From NCBI RefSeq assembly GCF_021341665.1, contig NZ_JAJTTH010000019.1, positions 1-53,496 on the forward strand: a DNA stretch of 53,496 nucleotides. The letters run 5' to 3'. Source of the stretch: Pseudomonas sp. Au-Pse12 (GTDB lineage: Bacteria; Pseudomonadota; Gammaproteobacteria; Pseudomonadales; Pseudomonadaceae). The position numbers and the translations under genes were made by a program. The notes beneath the pieces were generated by a model, which was given only the letters and a program-made list of their open reading frames with translations, made no database searches and was not told the DNA's origin. This document shows, in pieces, positions 27,350 to 36,190 of this stretch; the stretch's first letter is position 1; each line of letters starts with the position of its first letter.

Positions 27350-28474
27350 ATGGCAAAGCGTGACTATTACGAAGTGTTGGGTGTGGAGCGCGGCTCCAGC
27401 GATGCCGAGCTGAAAAAGGCTTACCGTCGCTTGGCGATGAAGCATCACCCGGACCGTAATCCCGGCGACAAAGCGTCGGAAGACATGTTCAAGGAGGCCA
27501 ACGAGGCCTACGAAGTACTGTCCGATTCCAGCAAGCGTGCTGCTTATGATCAATACGGTCATGCCGGCGTCGACCCAAGCATGGGGGGCGGTGGTGCCGG
27601 TTTTGGTGGGCAGAACTTCTCCGATATTTTCGGCGACGTGTTCAGTGACTTCTTTGGTGGTGGTCGTGGTGGTTCCCGTGGTGGCGCGCAGCGCGGCAGC
27701 GACCTGCGTTACACCCTGGAGCTGAATCTGGAAGAGGCGGTGCGCGGTACTACGGTGAATATCCGTGTTCCGACACTGGTCAACTGCAAGCCTTGCGACG
27801 GCTCGGGTGCCAAGAAAGGCTCGTCGCCTGTCACCTGTCCGACCTGTGGCGGCATTGGTCAGGTGCGCATGCAGCAGGGCTTCTTCTCGGTGCAGCAGAC
27901 CTGCCCACGTTGCCATGGCCAGGGCAAGATCATTTCCGATCCGTGCGACTCCTGCCATGGCGAAGGTCGTGTGGAGGAGTACAAGACGCTGTCGGTGAAA
28001 GTGCCGGCGGGTGTCGATACCGGCGACCGCATTCGTCTCTCGGGCGAAGGCGAGGCGGGGACCCAGGGTGGTCCGACCGGCGATCTGTATGTGGTGATCA
28101 ACGTGCGCGAGCACGCGATCTTCCAGCGCGATGGCAAGCATCTGTTCTGCGAAGTGCCTATCAGCTTCGTTGATGCGGCCTTGGGTGGCGAGCTGGAGAT
28201 TCCGACTCTGGACGGCCGGGTCAAGCTGAAGATTCCTGAGGGGACTCAGACCGGCAAGCAGTTCCGGATTCGTGGCAAGGGTGTTGCTCCTGTGCGTGGT
28301 GGCGGTGCTGGTGACCTGATGTGCCGGGTCGCGGTAGAGACGCCGGTGAACCTGAGCCGTCGTCAGCGCGAGCTGCTGGAAGAGCTGCGTGGTTCGCTGG
28401 ATGACGACAATTCGCACTCGCCGAAAACCACCGGTTGGTTCGAGGGCGTCAAGCGCTTCTTCGGCGACCTGTAA
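27350..28474 (+). CDS. dnaJ: Chaperone DnaJ (Hsp40)
   Basis: A 374-residue DnaK co-chaperone. The J domain is residues 1-70 with the HPD motif (AMKHHPDRNPGD). A Gly/Phe-rich region follows (GGGGAGFGGQNFSDIFGD). The zinc centre has all four CxxCxGxG repeats: CKPCDGSG, CPTCGGIG, CPRCHGQG and CDSCHGEG. The C-terminal substrate domains are complete. ATG at 27350 gives the canonical MAKRDYYEVLGV; an in-frame upstream start at 27266 would add 28 unlikely residues. Confidence 0.98.
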   Translation: MAKRDYYEVLGVERGSSDAELKKAYRRLAMKHHPDRNPGDKASEDMFKEANEAYEVLSDSSKRAAYDQYGHAGVDPSMGGGGAGFGGQNFSDIFGDVFSDFFGGGRGGSRGGAQRGSDLRYTLELNLEEAVRGTTVNIRVPTLVNCKPCDGSGAKKGSSPVTCPTCGGIGQVRMQQGFFSVQQTCPRCHGQGKIISDPCDSCHGEGRVEEYKTLSVKVPAGVDTGDRIRLSGEGEAGTQGGPTGDLYVVINVREHAIFQRDGKHLFCEVPISFVDAALGGELEIPTLDGRVKLKIPEGTQTGKQFRIRGKGVAPVRGGGAGDLMCRVAVETPVNLSRRQRELLEELRGSLDDDNSHSPKTTGWFEGVKRFFGDL

Positions 28475-28484
28475 GGAGTAACGC

Positions 28485-29291
28485 ATGCGACGTATAGCAG
28501 TGATGGGCGCCGCGGGGCGCATGGGCAAGACTTTGGTCGAGGCTGTGCAGCTGCGCTCGCCGCTCTCCGGGCTGACGGCGGCCATCGTTCGGCCTGGCAG
28601 TTCGCTGGTGGGCGCGGATGCTGGTGAGCTGGCATCTCTGGGGCGCCTTGGTGTGCCGATGTCCGACAGCCTGGAAAAGGTCGTTGATGAGTTCGATGTG
28701 CTGATCGACTTTACCCTGCCGGAAGTGATGCTCAAGAACCTGGCGTTCTGCCGCAAGGCGGGCAAGGCCATGGTGATTGGTACTACTGGCCTGGGCGTCA
28801 AGGAAAAGCAGTTGCTGGCCGAGGCGGGCAAGGAGATTCCGATCGTCTTCGCCGCCAACTTCAGTGTCGGGGTCAACCTGTCGCTGAAGCTGCTGGACAT
28901 GGCGGCCAGGGTGTTGGGCGATGATGCGGACATCGAGATCATCGAGGCGCATCACCGGCACAAGATCGATGCGCCTTCGGGCACCGCTCTGCGTATGGGG
29001 GAGGTGATCGCCAGTGCCCTGGGGCGCGATCTGCAACAGGTCGCGGTCTATGGTCGCGAGGGCCATACCGGCGCGCGCGAGCGCGAAACCATTGGTTTTG
29101 CCACTGTGCGTGGCGGCGACGTGGTGGGGGATCACACGGTGCTGTTTGCCACCGAAGGTGAGCGTCTGGAAATCACCCACAAGGCCTCCAGTCGCATGAC
29201 CTTTGCCAAGGGGGCGGTGCGTGCCGCCCTGTGGCTGGATGGTCGCGAAGCCGGTCTTTACGATATGCAGGATGTGCTGGATCTGCGTTGA
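28485..29291 (+). CDS. dapB: 4-Hydroxy-tetrahydrodipicolinate reductase
   Basis: A 268-residue cytosolic enzyme of the diaminopimelate/lysine pathway. The NAD(P)-binding GAAGRMGK motif is at residues 9-16. The catalytic signature EAHHRHKIDAPSGTA is near residue 155, holding the proton-donor His and Lys. It starts 11 bases after dnaJ behind an AAGGAG site. A GAAGC...GCTTC hairpin follows at 29301-29336, with no T-tract. Confidence 0.97.
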   Translation: MRRIAVMGAAGRMGKTLVEAVQLRSPLSGLTAAIVRPGSSLVGADAGELASLGRLGVPMSDSLEKVVDEFDVLIDFTLPEVMLKNLAFCRKAGKAMVIGTTGLGVKEKQLLAEAGKEIPIVFAANFSVGVNLSLKLLDMAARVLGDDADIEIIEAHHRHKIDAPSGTALRMGEVIASALGRDLQQVAVYGREGHTGARERETIGFATVRGGDVVGDHTVLFATEGERLEITHKASSRMTFAKGAVRAALWLDGREAGLYDMQDVLDLR

Positions 29292-29424
29292 GATGCATCT
29301 GAAGCGGGGCTGAGTTTGTGCCTTGGCCCCTGCTTCAAGCCGCTAAGCGATGTTCTGTCGCATTCCTCTGCCTTTAAGGCTCATTAGCGGTGGACCAAAA
29401 AAGCCTTTTTCTGTAAGCTACAGC

Positions 29425-29442
29425 TTTAGTGTGTCCACTAAA
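29425..29442 (+). promoter_or_regulatory. Upstream hairpin in the carA leader
   Basis: TTTAGTG-TGTC-CACTAAA is a perfect 7-bp stem with a four-base loop, 23 bases upstream of the leader terminator. Short frames here encode Arg-rich peptides, one ending KARR and another containing IIRRRSG. None has a good ribosome site, so a leader-peptide role is only a suggestion. Confidence 0.55.
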
Positions 29443-29465
29443 AGCGCGCAGATAATTCGACGAAG

Positions 29466-29503
29466 AAGCGGGGTGACGTGTCTATACGTCATTCCGCTTT
29501 TTT
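29466..29503 (+). terminator. Leader terminator/attenuator before carA
   Basis: AAGCGGGGTGACGT (29466-29479) pairs over 14 bp, with two G-U pairs, with ACGTCATTCCGCTT (29486-29499), and TTTTTT follows. It ends 45 bases before the carA start, on the same strand. A strong terminator between promoter and first gene indicates attenuation or a riboregulated readthrough; carAB supplies both arginine and pyrimidines. Confidence 0.82.
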
Positions 29504-29548
29504 GCAACCTGCGATCGCCCTTTCAGGCTCTATTTACGGGAGGTCTTC

Positions 29549-30685
29549 TTGACTAAGCCAGCCATACTCGCCCTTGCTGATGGCAGCATTTTTCGTGGCG
29601 AAGCCATTGGAGCCGACGGTCAAACCGTTGGTGAGGTGGTGTTCAACACCGCAATGACCGGCTATCAGGAAATCCTTACCGATCCTTCCTACGCCCAGCA
29701 AATCGTTACCCTGACTTATCCCCACATCGGCAACACCGGCACCACGCCGGAAGATGCCGAGTCTGACCGTGTCTGGTCGGCAGGCCTGGTCATCCGTGAC
29801 TTGCCGCTGGTGGCCAGCAACTGGCGTAACACCCTGTCCCTGTCCGATTACCTGAAAGCCAACAATGTCGTGGCGATCGCTGGTATCGACACTCGCCGCC
29901 TGACCCGCATCCTGCGTGAGAAAGGTGCGCAGAACGGCTGCATCATGGCCGGCGACAACATTTCCGAAGAAGCGGCGATTGCGGCTGCTCGCAGCTTCCC
30001 GGGCCTGAAAGGAATGGACCTGGCGAAAGTCGTCAGCACCAAGCAAAGCTACGAATGGCGTTCGACTGTCTGGGATCTGAAGACTGACAGCCATGCCACC
30101 ATCGACGCTGCTGATCTGCCGTACCACGTGGTTGCCTACGACTACGGCGTCAAGCTGAACATTCTGCGCATGCTGGTGGAACGCGGTTGCCGCGTCACCG
30201 TGGTGCCTGCCCAGACGCCGGCGAGCGACGTCCTGGCCCTCAAGCCTGATGGTGTGTTCCTGTCCAACGGTCCTGGCGATCCCGAGCCTTGCGACTACGC
30301 GATCAAGGCGATCAAGGACATCCTCGAAACCGAGATTCCGGTGTTCGGCATCTGCCTGGGGCATCAACTGCTGGCCCTGGCTTCCGGCGCCAAGACCCTG
30401 AAAATGGGTCACGGCCACCACGGCGCGAACCACCCGGTCCAGGACCTGGATACCGGCGTGGTCATGATCACCAGCCAGAACCACGGTTTTGCGGTGGACG
30501 AAGCCACGCTGCCGGGCAACGTCCGGGCGATCCACAAGTCGCTGTTCGACGGCACCCTGCAGGGTATCGAGCGTACCGACAAGAGTGCGTTCAGCTTCCA
30601 GGGTCACCCTGAAGCCAGCCCGGGCCCGAACGATGTGGCGCCGCTGTTCGACCGCTTCATCAACGAGATGGCCAAGCGACGCTAA
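29549..30685 (+). CDS. carA: Carbamoyl-phosphate synthase small subunit
   Basis: A 378-residue glutaminase subunit supplying ammonia for carbamoyl phosphate, needed for arginine and pyrimidine synthesis. The N-terminal domain starts MTKPAILALADGSIFRGEAI. The class I amidotransferase domain has its nucleophile Cys in VFGICLGHQLLALA (around residue 270) and the His/Glu pair in FQGHPEASPGP near 350. The start is TTG at 29549, fixed by GGGAGG five bases upstream. A strong terminator hairpin lies just before it. Confidence 0.97.
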   Translation: MTKPAILALADGSIFRGEAIGADGQTVGEVVFNTAMTGYQEILTDPSYAQQIVTLTYPHIGNTGTTPEDAESDRVWSAGLVIRDLPLVASNWRNTLSLSDYLKANNVVAIAGIDTRRLTRILREKGAQNGCIMAGDNISEEAAIAAARSFPGLKGMDLAKVVSTKQSYEWRSTVWDLKTDSHATIDAADLPYHVVAYDYGVKLNILRMLVERGCRVTVVPAQTPASDVLALKPDGVFLSNGPGDPEPCDYAIKAIKDILETEIPVFGICLGHQLLALASGAKTLKMGHGHHGANHPVQDLDTGVVMITSQNHGFAVDEATLPGNVRAIHKSLFDGTLQGIERTDKSAFSFQGHPEASPGPNDVAPLFDRFINEMAKRR

Positions 30686-30815
30686 GCGTTCGCCTTGAAA
30701 GTGTAGCGAGCAGCGCTTGAGGGCGGCCCCGGCGAGTCCGGCGGAATCCCCTCAGGCGCCTCAGAGAATGTTCAAGACGGCTTGCCGACTGACCTGCGGA
30801 TTTGAGTGACAACCC

Positions 30816-33800
30816 ATGCCAAAACGTACAGACATTAAAAGCATCCTGATTCTTGGCGCTGGCCCGATCGTGATCGGCCAGGCCTGCGAATTCGACTACT
30901 CCGGCGCCCAGGCCTGCAAGGCCCTGCGCGAAGAGGGTTACCGGGTCATCCTGGTGAACTCCAACCCGGCCACCATCATGACCGACCCGGCCATGGCCGA
31001 CGCCACCTACATCGAGCCGATCAAGTGGCAGACCGTTGCCAAGATCATCGAGAAAGAACGTCCGGACGCGCTGCTGCCAACCATGGGTGGCCAGACGGCT
31101 CTGAACTGCGCCTTGGACCTGGAGCGCGAAGGCGTTCTGGAAAAGTTCGGCGTAGAGATGATTGGTGCCAACGCCGACACCATCGACAAGGCTGAAGACC
31201 GTTCGCGCTTCGACGCCGCCATGAAGTCCATCGGCCTGGCGTGCCCACGTTCCGGTATTGCCCACAGCATGGAAGAGGCCAATGCAGTCCTCGACAAGCT
31301 GGGCTTCCCTTGCATCATCCGTCCGTCCTTCACCATGGGCGGCACCGGTGGTGGTATTGCTTACAACCGTGAAGAGTTCGAAGAAATCTGCGCCCGTGGT
31401 CTGGACCTGTCGCCGACCAAGGAACTGCTGATCGACGAATCGCTGATCGGCTGGAAAGAGTATGAGATGGAGGTGGTCCGCGATAAGAAGGACAACTGCA
31501 TCATCGTCTGCTCCATCGAAAACTTCGACCCGATGGGTGTGCACACCGGTGACTCGATCACCGTAGCTCCGGCGCAGACCCTGACCGACAAGGAATACCA
31601 GATCCTGCGTAACGCCTCCCTGGCGGTACTGCGTGAGATCGGCGTGGAAACGGGCGGTTCCAACGTGCAGTTCGGCATCTGCCCGAACACCGGCCGCATG
31701 GTCGTGATCGAGATGAACCCGCGGGTGTCGCGTTCCTCTGCACTGGCCTCCAAAGCTACCGGTTTCCCGATCGCCAAGGTCGCGGCCAAGCTGGCAGTGG
31801 GTTACACCCTGGATGAGCTGTCCAACGACATCACCGGTGGCAAGACTCCAGCCTCCTTCGAGCCGTCCATCGACTACGTCGTGACCAAGCTGCCACGCTT
31901 CGCCTTCGAGAAGTTCTCCAAGGCTGACGCACGCCTGACCACCCAGATGAAATCTGTAGGTGAAGTCATGGCCATCGGCCGGACCTTCCAGGAGTCCCTG
32001 CAGAAAGCCCTGCGCGGCCTGGAAGTGGGTGTCTGCGGCCTGGATCCGAAGCTCGACCTGAGCAACCCAGAAAGCATGAACGTGCTCAAGCGCGAGCTGA
32101 CCGTGCCGGGCGCCGAGCGTATCTGGTACGTGGCGGATGCCTTCCGTGCCGGCATGACCGTCGAGCAGATCTTCGGCATGAACATGATCGATCCTTGGTT
32201 CCTGGTGCAGATCGAAGACCTGATCAAGGAAGAAGAGAAGGTCAAGACCCTGGGGCTGTCGGCTATCGACCGCGACCTGATGTTCCGTCTCAAGCGCAAA
32301 GGCTTCTCCGATCAGCGTCTGGCCAAGCTGCTGGGCGTGACCGAGAAAAACCTGCGCACTCACCGTCAGAAGCTGGAAGTGTTCCCGGTCTACAAGCGCG
32401 TCGACACTTGCGCTGCCGAGTTCGCTACCGACACCGCTTACCTGTACTCGACTTATGAAGAAGAGTGCGAAGCCGCACCTTCGAACCGTGACAAGATCAT
32501 GATTCTGGGTGGCGGTCCAAACCGTATCGGCCAGGGTATCGAGTTCGACTACTGCTGCGTACACGCTGCCCTGGCGCTGCGCGACGATGGTTACGAAACC
32601 ATCATGGTCAACTGCAACCCGGAAACCGTTTCCACCGACTACGACACATCGGATCGCCTGTACTTCGAGCCAGTGACCCTGGAAGACGTACTGGAAATTG
32701 TCCGTGTCGAGAAGCCAAAAGGCGTGATCGTCCAGTACGGCGGTCAGACTCCGCTGAAGCTGGCGCGTGCCCTGGAAGCGGCCGGTGTGCCGATCATCGG
32801 CACCAGCCCTGATGCCATCGACCGTGCCGAAGACCGTGAGCGCTTCCAGCAGATGGTCGAGCGCCTGAACCTGCGTCAGCCGCCAAACGCCACCGTGCGC
32901 AGCGAAGACGAAGCGATTCGTGCGGCTTCCAAAATCGGTTACCCGCTGGTGGTGCGTCCGTCCTACGTGCTCGGCGGCCGGGCGATGGAAATCGTCTACG
33001 AAGAAGAAGAGCTCAAGCGTTATCTGCGTGAAGCCGTGCAAGTGTCCAACGACAGCCCAGTGCTGCTGGACCACTTCCTCAACTGCGCCATCGAAATGGA
33101 CGTGGATGCGGTCTGCGATGGCACCGACGTGGTGATCGGCGCGATCATGCAGCACATTGAGCAGGCCGGCGTTCACTCCGGTGACTCCGCGTGCTCCTTG
33201 CCGCCGTACTCGCTGCCGGCGCATATCCAGGACGAGATGCGCGACCAGGTCAAGAAAATGGCTCTGGAATTGGGTGTTGTCGGCCTGATGAACGTGCAGT
33301 TGGCCTTGCAGGGCGACGAAATCTACGTCATTGAAGTGAATCCGCGCGCTTCCCGCACCGTGCCTTTCGTGTCCAAGTGCATCGGTGTCTCCCTGGCTAT
33401 GATCGCTGCTCGCGTGATGGCTGGTAAGACCCTGAAAGAGCTGGGCTTCACCAAGGAAATCATTCCGAACTTCTACAGTGTCAAGGAAGCGGTATTCCCG
33501 TTTGCCAAATTCCCGGGTGTTGACCCGATCCTTGGCCCAGAGATGAAGTCCACTGGCGAAGTGATGGGCGTGGGCGATACCTTCGGCGAAGCGTTCGCCA
33601 AGGCTCAAATGGGTGCCAGCGAAGTGCTGCCGACCGGTGGTACCGCGTTCATCAGTGTTCGTGATGACGACAAGCCTCTGGTTGCCGGTGTGGCCCGTGA
33701 TCTGATCAACTTGGGCTTCGAAGTGGTTGCTACTGCGGGCACCGCCAAGCTGATCGAGGCGGCTGGTCTGAAAGTGCGTCGTGTGAACAAGGTGACTGAA

Positions 33801-34037
33801 GGTCGTCCGCATGTGGTCGATATGATCAAGAACGACGAAGTCACTCTGATCATCAACACTACCGAAGGTCGTCAGTCGATTGCTGACTCTTACTCCATTC
33901 GTCGTAACGCCTTGCAGCACAAGATCTACTGCACCACCACCATTGCTGCTGGCGAAGCTATCTGCGAAGCGTTGAAGTTCGGTCCGGAAAAGACCGTGCG
34001 TCGCTTGCAGGATCTACACGCAGGATTGAAGGCATGA
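30816..34037 (+). CDS. carB: Carbamoyl-phosphate synthase large subunit
   Basis: A 1073-residue synthetase with two homologous ATP-grasp halves. The N-half has LILGAGPIVIGQACEFDYSG and RPSFTMGGTGGGIAYN. The C-half has MILGGGPNRIGQGIEFDYCC and RPSYVLGGRAMEIVY. The last ~130 residues form the MGS-like allosteric domain (AGVARDLINLGFEVVATAGT). It is 130 bases downstream of carA, and its stop overlaps the greA start (ATGA). P. aeruginosa, as I recall, has an extra ORF between carA and carB; here there is none. Confidence 0.98.
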   Translation: MPKRTDIKSILILGAGPIVIGQACEFDYSGAQACKALREEGYRVILVNSNPATIMTDPAMADATYIEPIKWQTVAKIIEKERPDALLPTMGGQTALNCALDLEREGVLEKFGVEMIGANADTIDKAEDRSRFDAAMKSIGLACPRSGIAHSMEEANAVLDKLGFPCIIRPSFTMGGTGGGIAYNREEFEEICARGLDLSPTKELLIDESLIGWKEYEMEVVRDKKDNCIIVCSIENFDPMGVHTGDSITVAPAQTLTDKEYQILRNASLAVLREIGVETGGSNVQFGICPNTGRMVVIEMNPRVSRSSALASKATGFPIAKVAAKLAVGYTLDELSNDITGGKTPASFEPSIDYVVTKLPRFAFEKFSKADARLTTQMKSVGEVMAIGRTFQESLQKALRGLEVGVCGLDPKLDLSNPESMNVLKRELTVPGAERIWYVADAFRAGMTVEQIFGMNMIDPWFLVQIEDLIKEEEKVKTLGLSAIDRDLMFRLKRKGFSDQRLAKLLGVTEKNLRTHRQKLEVFPVYKRVDTCAAEFATDTAYLYSTYEEECEAAPSNRDKIMILGGGPNRIGQGIEFDYCCVHAALALRDDGYETIMVNCNPETVSTDYDTSDRLYFEPVTLEDVLEIVRVEKPKGVIVQYGGQTPLKLARALEAAGVPIIGTSPDAIDRAEDRERFQQMVERLNLRQPPNATVRSEDEAIRAASKIGYPLVVRPSYVLGGRAMEIVYEEEELKRYLREAVQVSNDSPVLLDHFLNCAIEMDVDAVCDGTDVVIGAIMQHIEQAGVHSGDSACSLPPYSLPAHIQDEMRDQVKKMALELGVVGLMNVQLALQGDEIYVIEVNPRASRTVPFVSKCIGVSLAMIAARVMAGKTLKELGFTKEIIPNFYSVKEAVFPFAKFPGVDPILGPEMKSTGEVMGVGDTFGEAFAKAQMGASEVLPTGGTAFISVRDDDKPLVAGVARDLINLGFEVVATAGTAKLIEAAGLKVRRVNKVTEGRPHVVDMIKNDEVTLIINTTEGRQSIADSYSIRRNALQHKIYCTTTIAAGEAICEALKFGPEKTVRRLQDLHAGLKA

Positions 34038-34510
34038 ATAAATACCCAATGACCGTCCAGGGCGCTCGCGCCCTGGAAGAAGAGCATGCTCACCTGACCA
34101 AGGTCGTGCGTCCGAAGCTTAGCCAGGACATCGGTACGGCCCGCGAGTTGGGTGACCTGAAGGAAAACGCCGAATACCATGCCGCCCGCGAACAGCAGGG
34201 CATGGTTGAGGCGCGGATCCGTGATATCGAAGGCCGTCTGCAGAACTCGGTGGTCATCGACGTCACGACCATTCCTCATACCGGCAAAGTGATCTTTGGT
34301 ACTACGGTGGAAATCGCCAACGTCGAATCCGACGAAAGCGTGACCTACCAGATCGTTGGCGAGGACGAGGCTGATATCAAGCTCGGTAAAATCTCTGTCG
34401 GTTCGCCGATCGCTCGCGCCTTGATTGCCAAGGAAGAGGGTGATGTGGTGGCGGTCAAAACGCCTGGTGGCGTTATCGAGTACGAGATTGTCGAAGTCCG
34501 TCACATCTGA
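34034..34510 (+). CDS. greA: Transcription elongation factor GreA
   Basis: A 158-residue factor that enters the RNA polymerase secondary channel and stimulates cleavage of backtracked RNA. The N-terminal coiled coil has the acidic tip around residues 40-50 (LGDLKENAEYHAAREQQ). The C-terminal FKBP-like domain ends ALIAKEEGDVVAVKTPGG. It is translationally coupled to carB, as in the P. aeruginosa car-greA operon. Confidence 0.97.
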   Translation: MNKYPMTVQGARALEEEHAHLTKVVRPKLSQDIGTARELGDLKENAEYHAAREQQGMVEARIRDIEGRLQNSVVIDVTTIPHTGKVIFGTTVEIANVESDESVTYQIVGEDEADIKLGKISVGSPIARALIAKEEGDVVAVKTPGGVIEYEIVEVRHI

Positions 34511-34515
34511 AAGAA

Positions 34516-34538
34516 GGCGCCCGCTGCATGCGGGCGCC
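34516..34538 (+). promoter_or_regulatory. G+C hairpin abutting the next start codon
   Basis: GGCGCCCGC-TGCAT-GCGGGCGCC is a perfect 9-bp stem. It begins 5 bases after the greA stop and ends directly against the ATG of the downstream membrane-protein gene at 34539. It lacks a T-run. It would bury any ribosome site of that gene, so it may limit its translation or terminate the greA message. Confidence 0.7.
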
Positions 34539-34943
34539 ATGCTTTGGCAGCTGACCCAGATGTTGTGGGTCGGTGGCTTATGGCTGTTACATCTCGGCTT
34601 GCTGCCTGCCCTGAGGCAGATTGGCCTTGCTCCCTTGCTGATCGAAGAGATCTCGTCGCTACTCAGTTCGTTGCTGGTTGGTTTTTCGGCGGTGTGCCTG
34701 GTCCTGCAGATACTGGTATTGATCCAGTCCGAAGGGCTGAGGGGGTTGTGGCGGGATATTCGGGGGCAACTGCTGTTGATGGCAATGTATGCGTGTGCGA
34801 TGTATTTCGTCGTACGCATGCTGTTGCCGGAAGCTCAGCGCTGGCAGTTGTTCAGCTATCTGATCCTGGGCTTTTCCGGTCTGGTTCTGGTGTTGCAGCC
34901 AGTGCCGGGGTGGGGGGGCAGGGTGCGCCAGGCACACCCTTGA
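34539..34943 (+). CDS. DUF4149-like inner membrane protein
   Basis: A 134-residue protein with about four membrane helices. It begins MLWQLTQMLWVGGLWLLHLG, typical of the DUF4149/PA4754-like family, which has no known function. The position between greA and the divergent yhbY is conserved in Pseudomonas. An alternative start is the second Met at 34560, which would escape the hairpin directly before 34539. Confidence 0.75.
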   Translation: MLWQLTQMLWVGGLWLLHLGLLPALRQIGLAPLLIEEISSLLSSLLVGFSAVCLVLQILVLIQSEGLRGLWRDIRGQLLLMAMYACAMYFVVRMLLPEAQRWQLFSYLILGFSGLVLVLQPVPGWGGRVRQAHP

Positions 34944-34955
34944 CCCGAGTCGACG

Positions 34956-35264
34956 TCAGTGGAAACGATGGACGTTCGACAATTGCTTGTTTACCTTGGC
35001 GTTCTTGCGGTAGATCAGCGCCATCTTGCCGATGACCTGCACCAGATCCGCTTTGCCGGCCTTGCACAATTCGCCAATGGCTTCCAGGCGCGACTCGCGC
35101 TCGAGGATGTTGAGCTTGATCTTGATCAGCTCGTGATCGCTCAAGGCGCGTTCAAGTTCGGCTAATACACCTTCGGTCAAACCGTTGTCAGCCACAGTCA
35201 ATACTGGTTTCAGATGGTGGCCAATGGATTTGTACTGTTTCTTCTGCTCTTGAGTGAGCGGCAT
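34956..35264 (-). CDS. yhbY: YhbY-family ribosome-associated RNA-binding protein
   Basis: A 102-residue CRM (CRS1-YhbY) domain protein that binds pre-50S ribosomal particles. Signature segments are LTQEQKKQYKSIGHHLKPVL, NGLTEGVLAELERAL and the GxxG-like VIGKMALIYRKN. It is divergent from rlmE across ~100 bases and convergent with the DUF4149 gene. Confidence 0.93.
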   Translation of the reverse strand: MPLTQEQKKQYKSIGHHLKPVLTVADNGLTEGVLAELERALSDHELIKIKLNILERESRLEAIGELCKAGKADLVQVIGKMALIYRKNAKVNKQLSNVHRFH

Positions 35265-35368
35265 AATCTGACCCCTGCGTCTGATCTTGTAAAAAGCGGC
35301 GGCCAGTTTACCCGAGCGAGTCCGGGACCGCCCAGTTAATCACGACCCGTTTTATTTTGAGGTGGCCC

Positions 35369-35998
35369 GTGGCCCGTTCCAAAACTAGCCATAACTGGCT
35401 GAAAGAGCACTTCAACGACCCATTCGTCAAAATGGCGCAAAAAGATGGGTACCGTTCCCGTGCCAGCTACAAACTGCTGGAGATTCAGGAGAAGGACCGC
35501 CTTATCCGTCCTGGCATGAGTGTTATCGATCTGGGCGCTGCCCCGGGTGGCTGGTCGCAGGTGACCAGTCGTCTGATTGGTGGTCAGGGGCGCTTGATTG
35601 CGTCCGATATCTTGGAAATGGACAGCATTCCTGATGTGACCTTTATTCAAGGGGACTTCACCGAGGATGCGGTGTTGGCACAGATTCTCGAAGCTGTCGG
35701 AAATTCTGAAGTTGACCTTGTGATTTCCGATATGGCCCCCAATATGAGTGGGTTAGCAGCTGTGGATATGCCGCGGGCCATGTTCCTGTGCGAATTGGCG
35801 CTGGATCTTGCTGGTCGAGTCTTACGTCCAGGTGGTGATTTTCTGATCAAGATCTTCCAGGGGGAAGGTTTCGATGAGTACCACAAGAGCGTGCGGCAGA
35901 TGTTCGAGAAAGTGCAGATGCGTAAACCGACATCTTCCCGTGACCGTTCTCGGGAGCAATATCTGTTGGGACGCGGCTTCCGTGGTCGCAGTGAGTAA
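35369..35998 (+). CDS. rlmE: 23S rRNA 2'-O-methyltransferase RlmE (FtsJ/RrmJ)
   Basis: A 209-residue SAM-dependent enzyme that methylates U2552 of 23S rRNA in the 50S A-loop. The SAM motif VIDLGAAPGGWSQV is near residue 53. The KDKE tetrad is represented by Lys in SRASYKLLE, Asp in VISDMAPNMSG, Lys in GGDFLIKIFQGEG and a downstream Glu. The start is GTG at 35369, with GAGG seven bases upstream. Heat-shock control, known in E. coli, is not obvious here. Confidence 0.95.
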   Translation: MARSKTSHNWLKEHFNDPFVKMAQKDGYRSRASYKLLEIQEKDRLIRPGMSVIDLGAAPGGWSQVTSRLIGGQGRLIASDILEMDSIPDVTFIQGDFTEDAVLAQILEAVGNSEVDLVISDMAPNMSGLAAVDMPRAMFLCELALDLAGRVLRPGGDFLIKIFQGEGFDEYHKSVRQMFEKVQMRKPTSSRDRSREQYLLGRGFRGRSE

Positions 35999-36190
35999 GT
36001 AGGAATTTTGACTGGGGTGATAGGATTTTCGTATTTCGCCCCGTCAGATTAAGCGCATATTGTGTAGTCTAAGTTTCACATAGGGTTACAGACAGCGCCT
36101 GCCAGAGCTGTAGGTAATGTAGTAAGTTAGGCCGGTGAATATCATGCGAAGCGCGCGCCAGTAGCGGAGCTTGCTTCAGAGGGTAGTTAA

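Noticed and set aside
29350..29556. 68-codon frame running through the carA leader into carA
   Set aside because: It crosses both leader hairpins, has a poor ribosome site and no recognisable product. I mention its Arg-rich part only as a possible attenuation signal.
30660..33920. 1086-codon open frame antisense to carB
   Set aside because: It mirrors carB almost exactly, is His/Gln/Val-rich and has no family resemblance or ribosome site. It arises from G+C codon bias.
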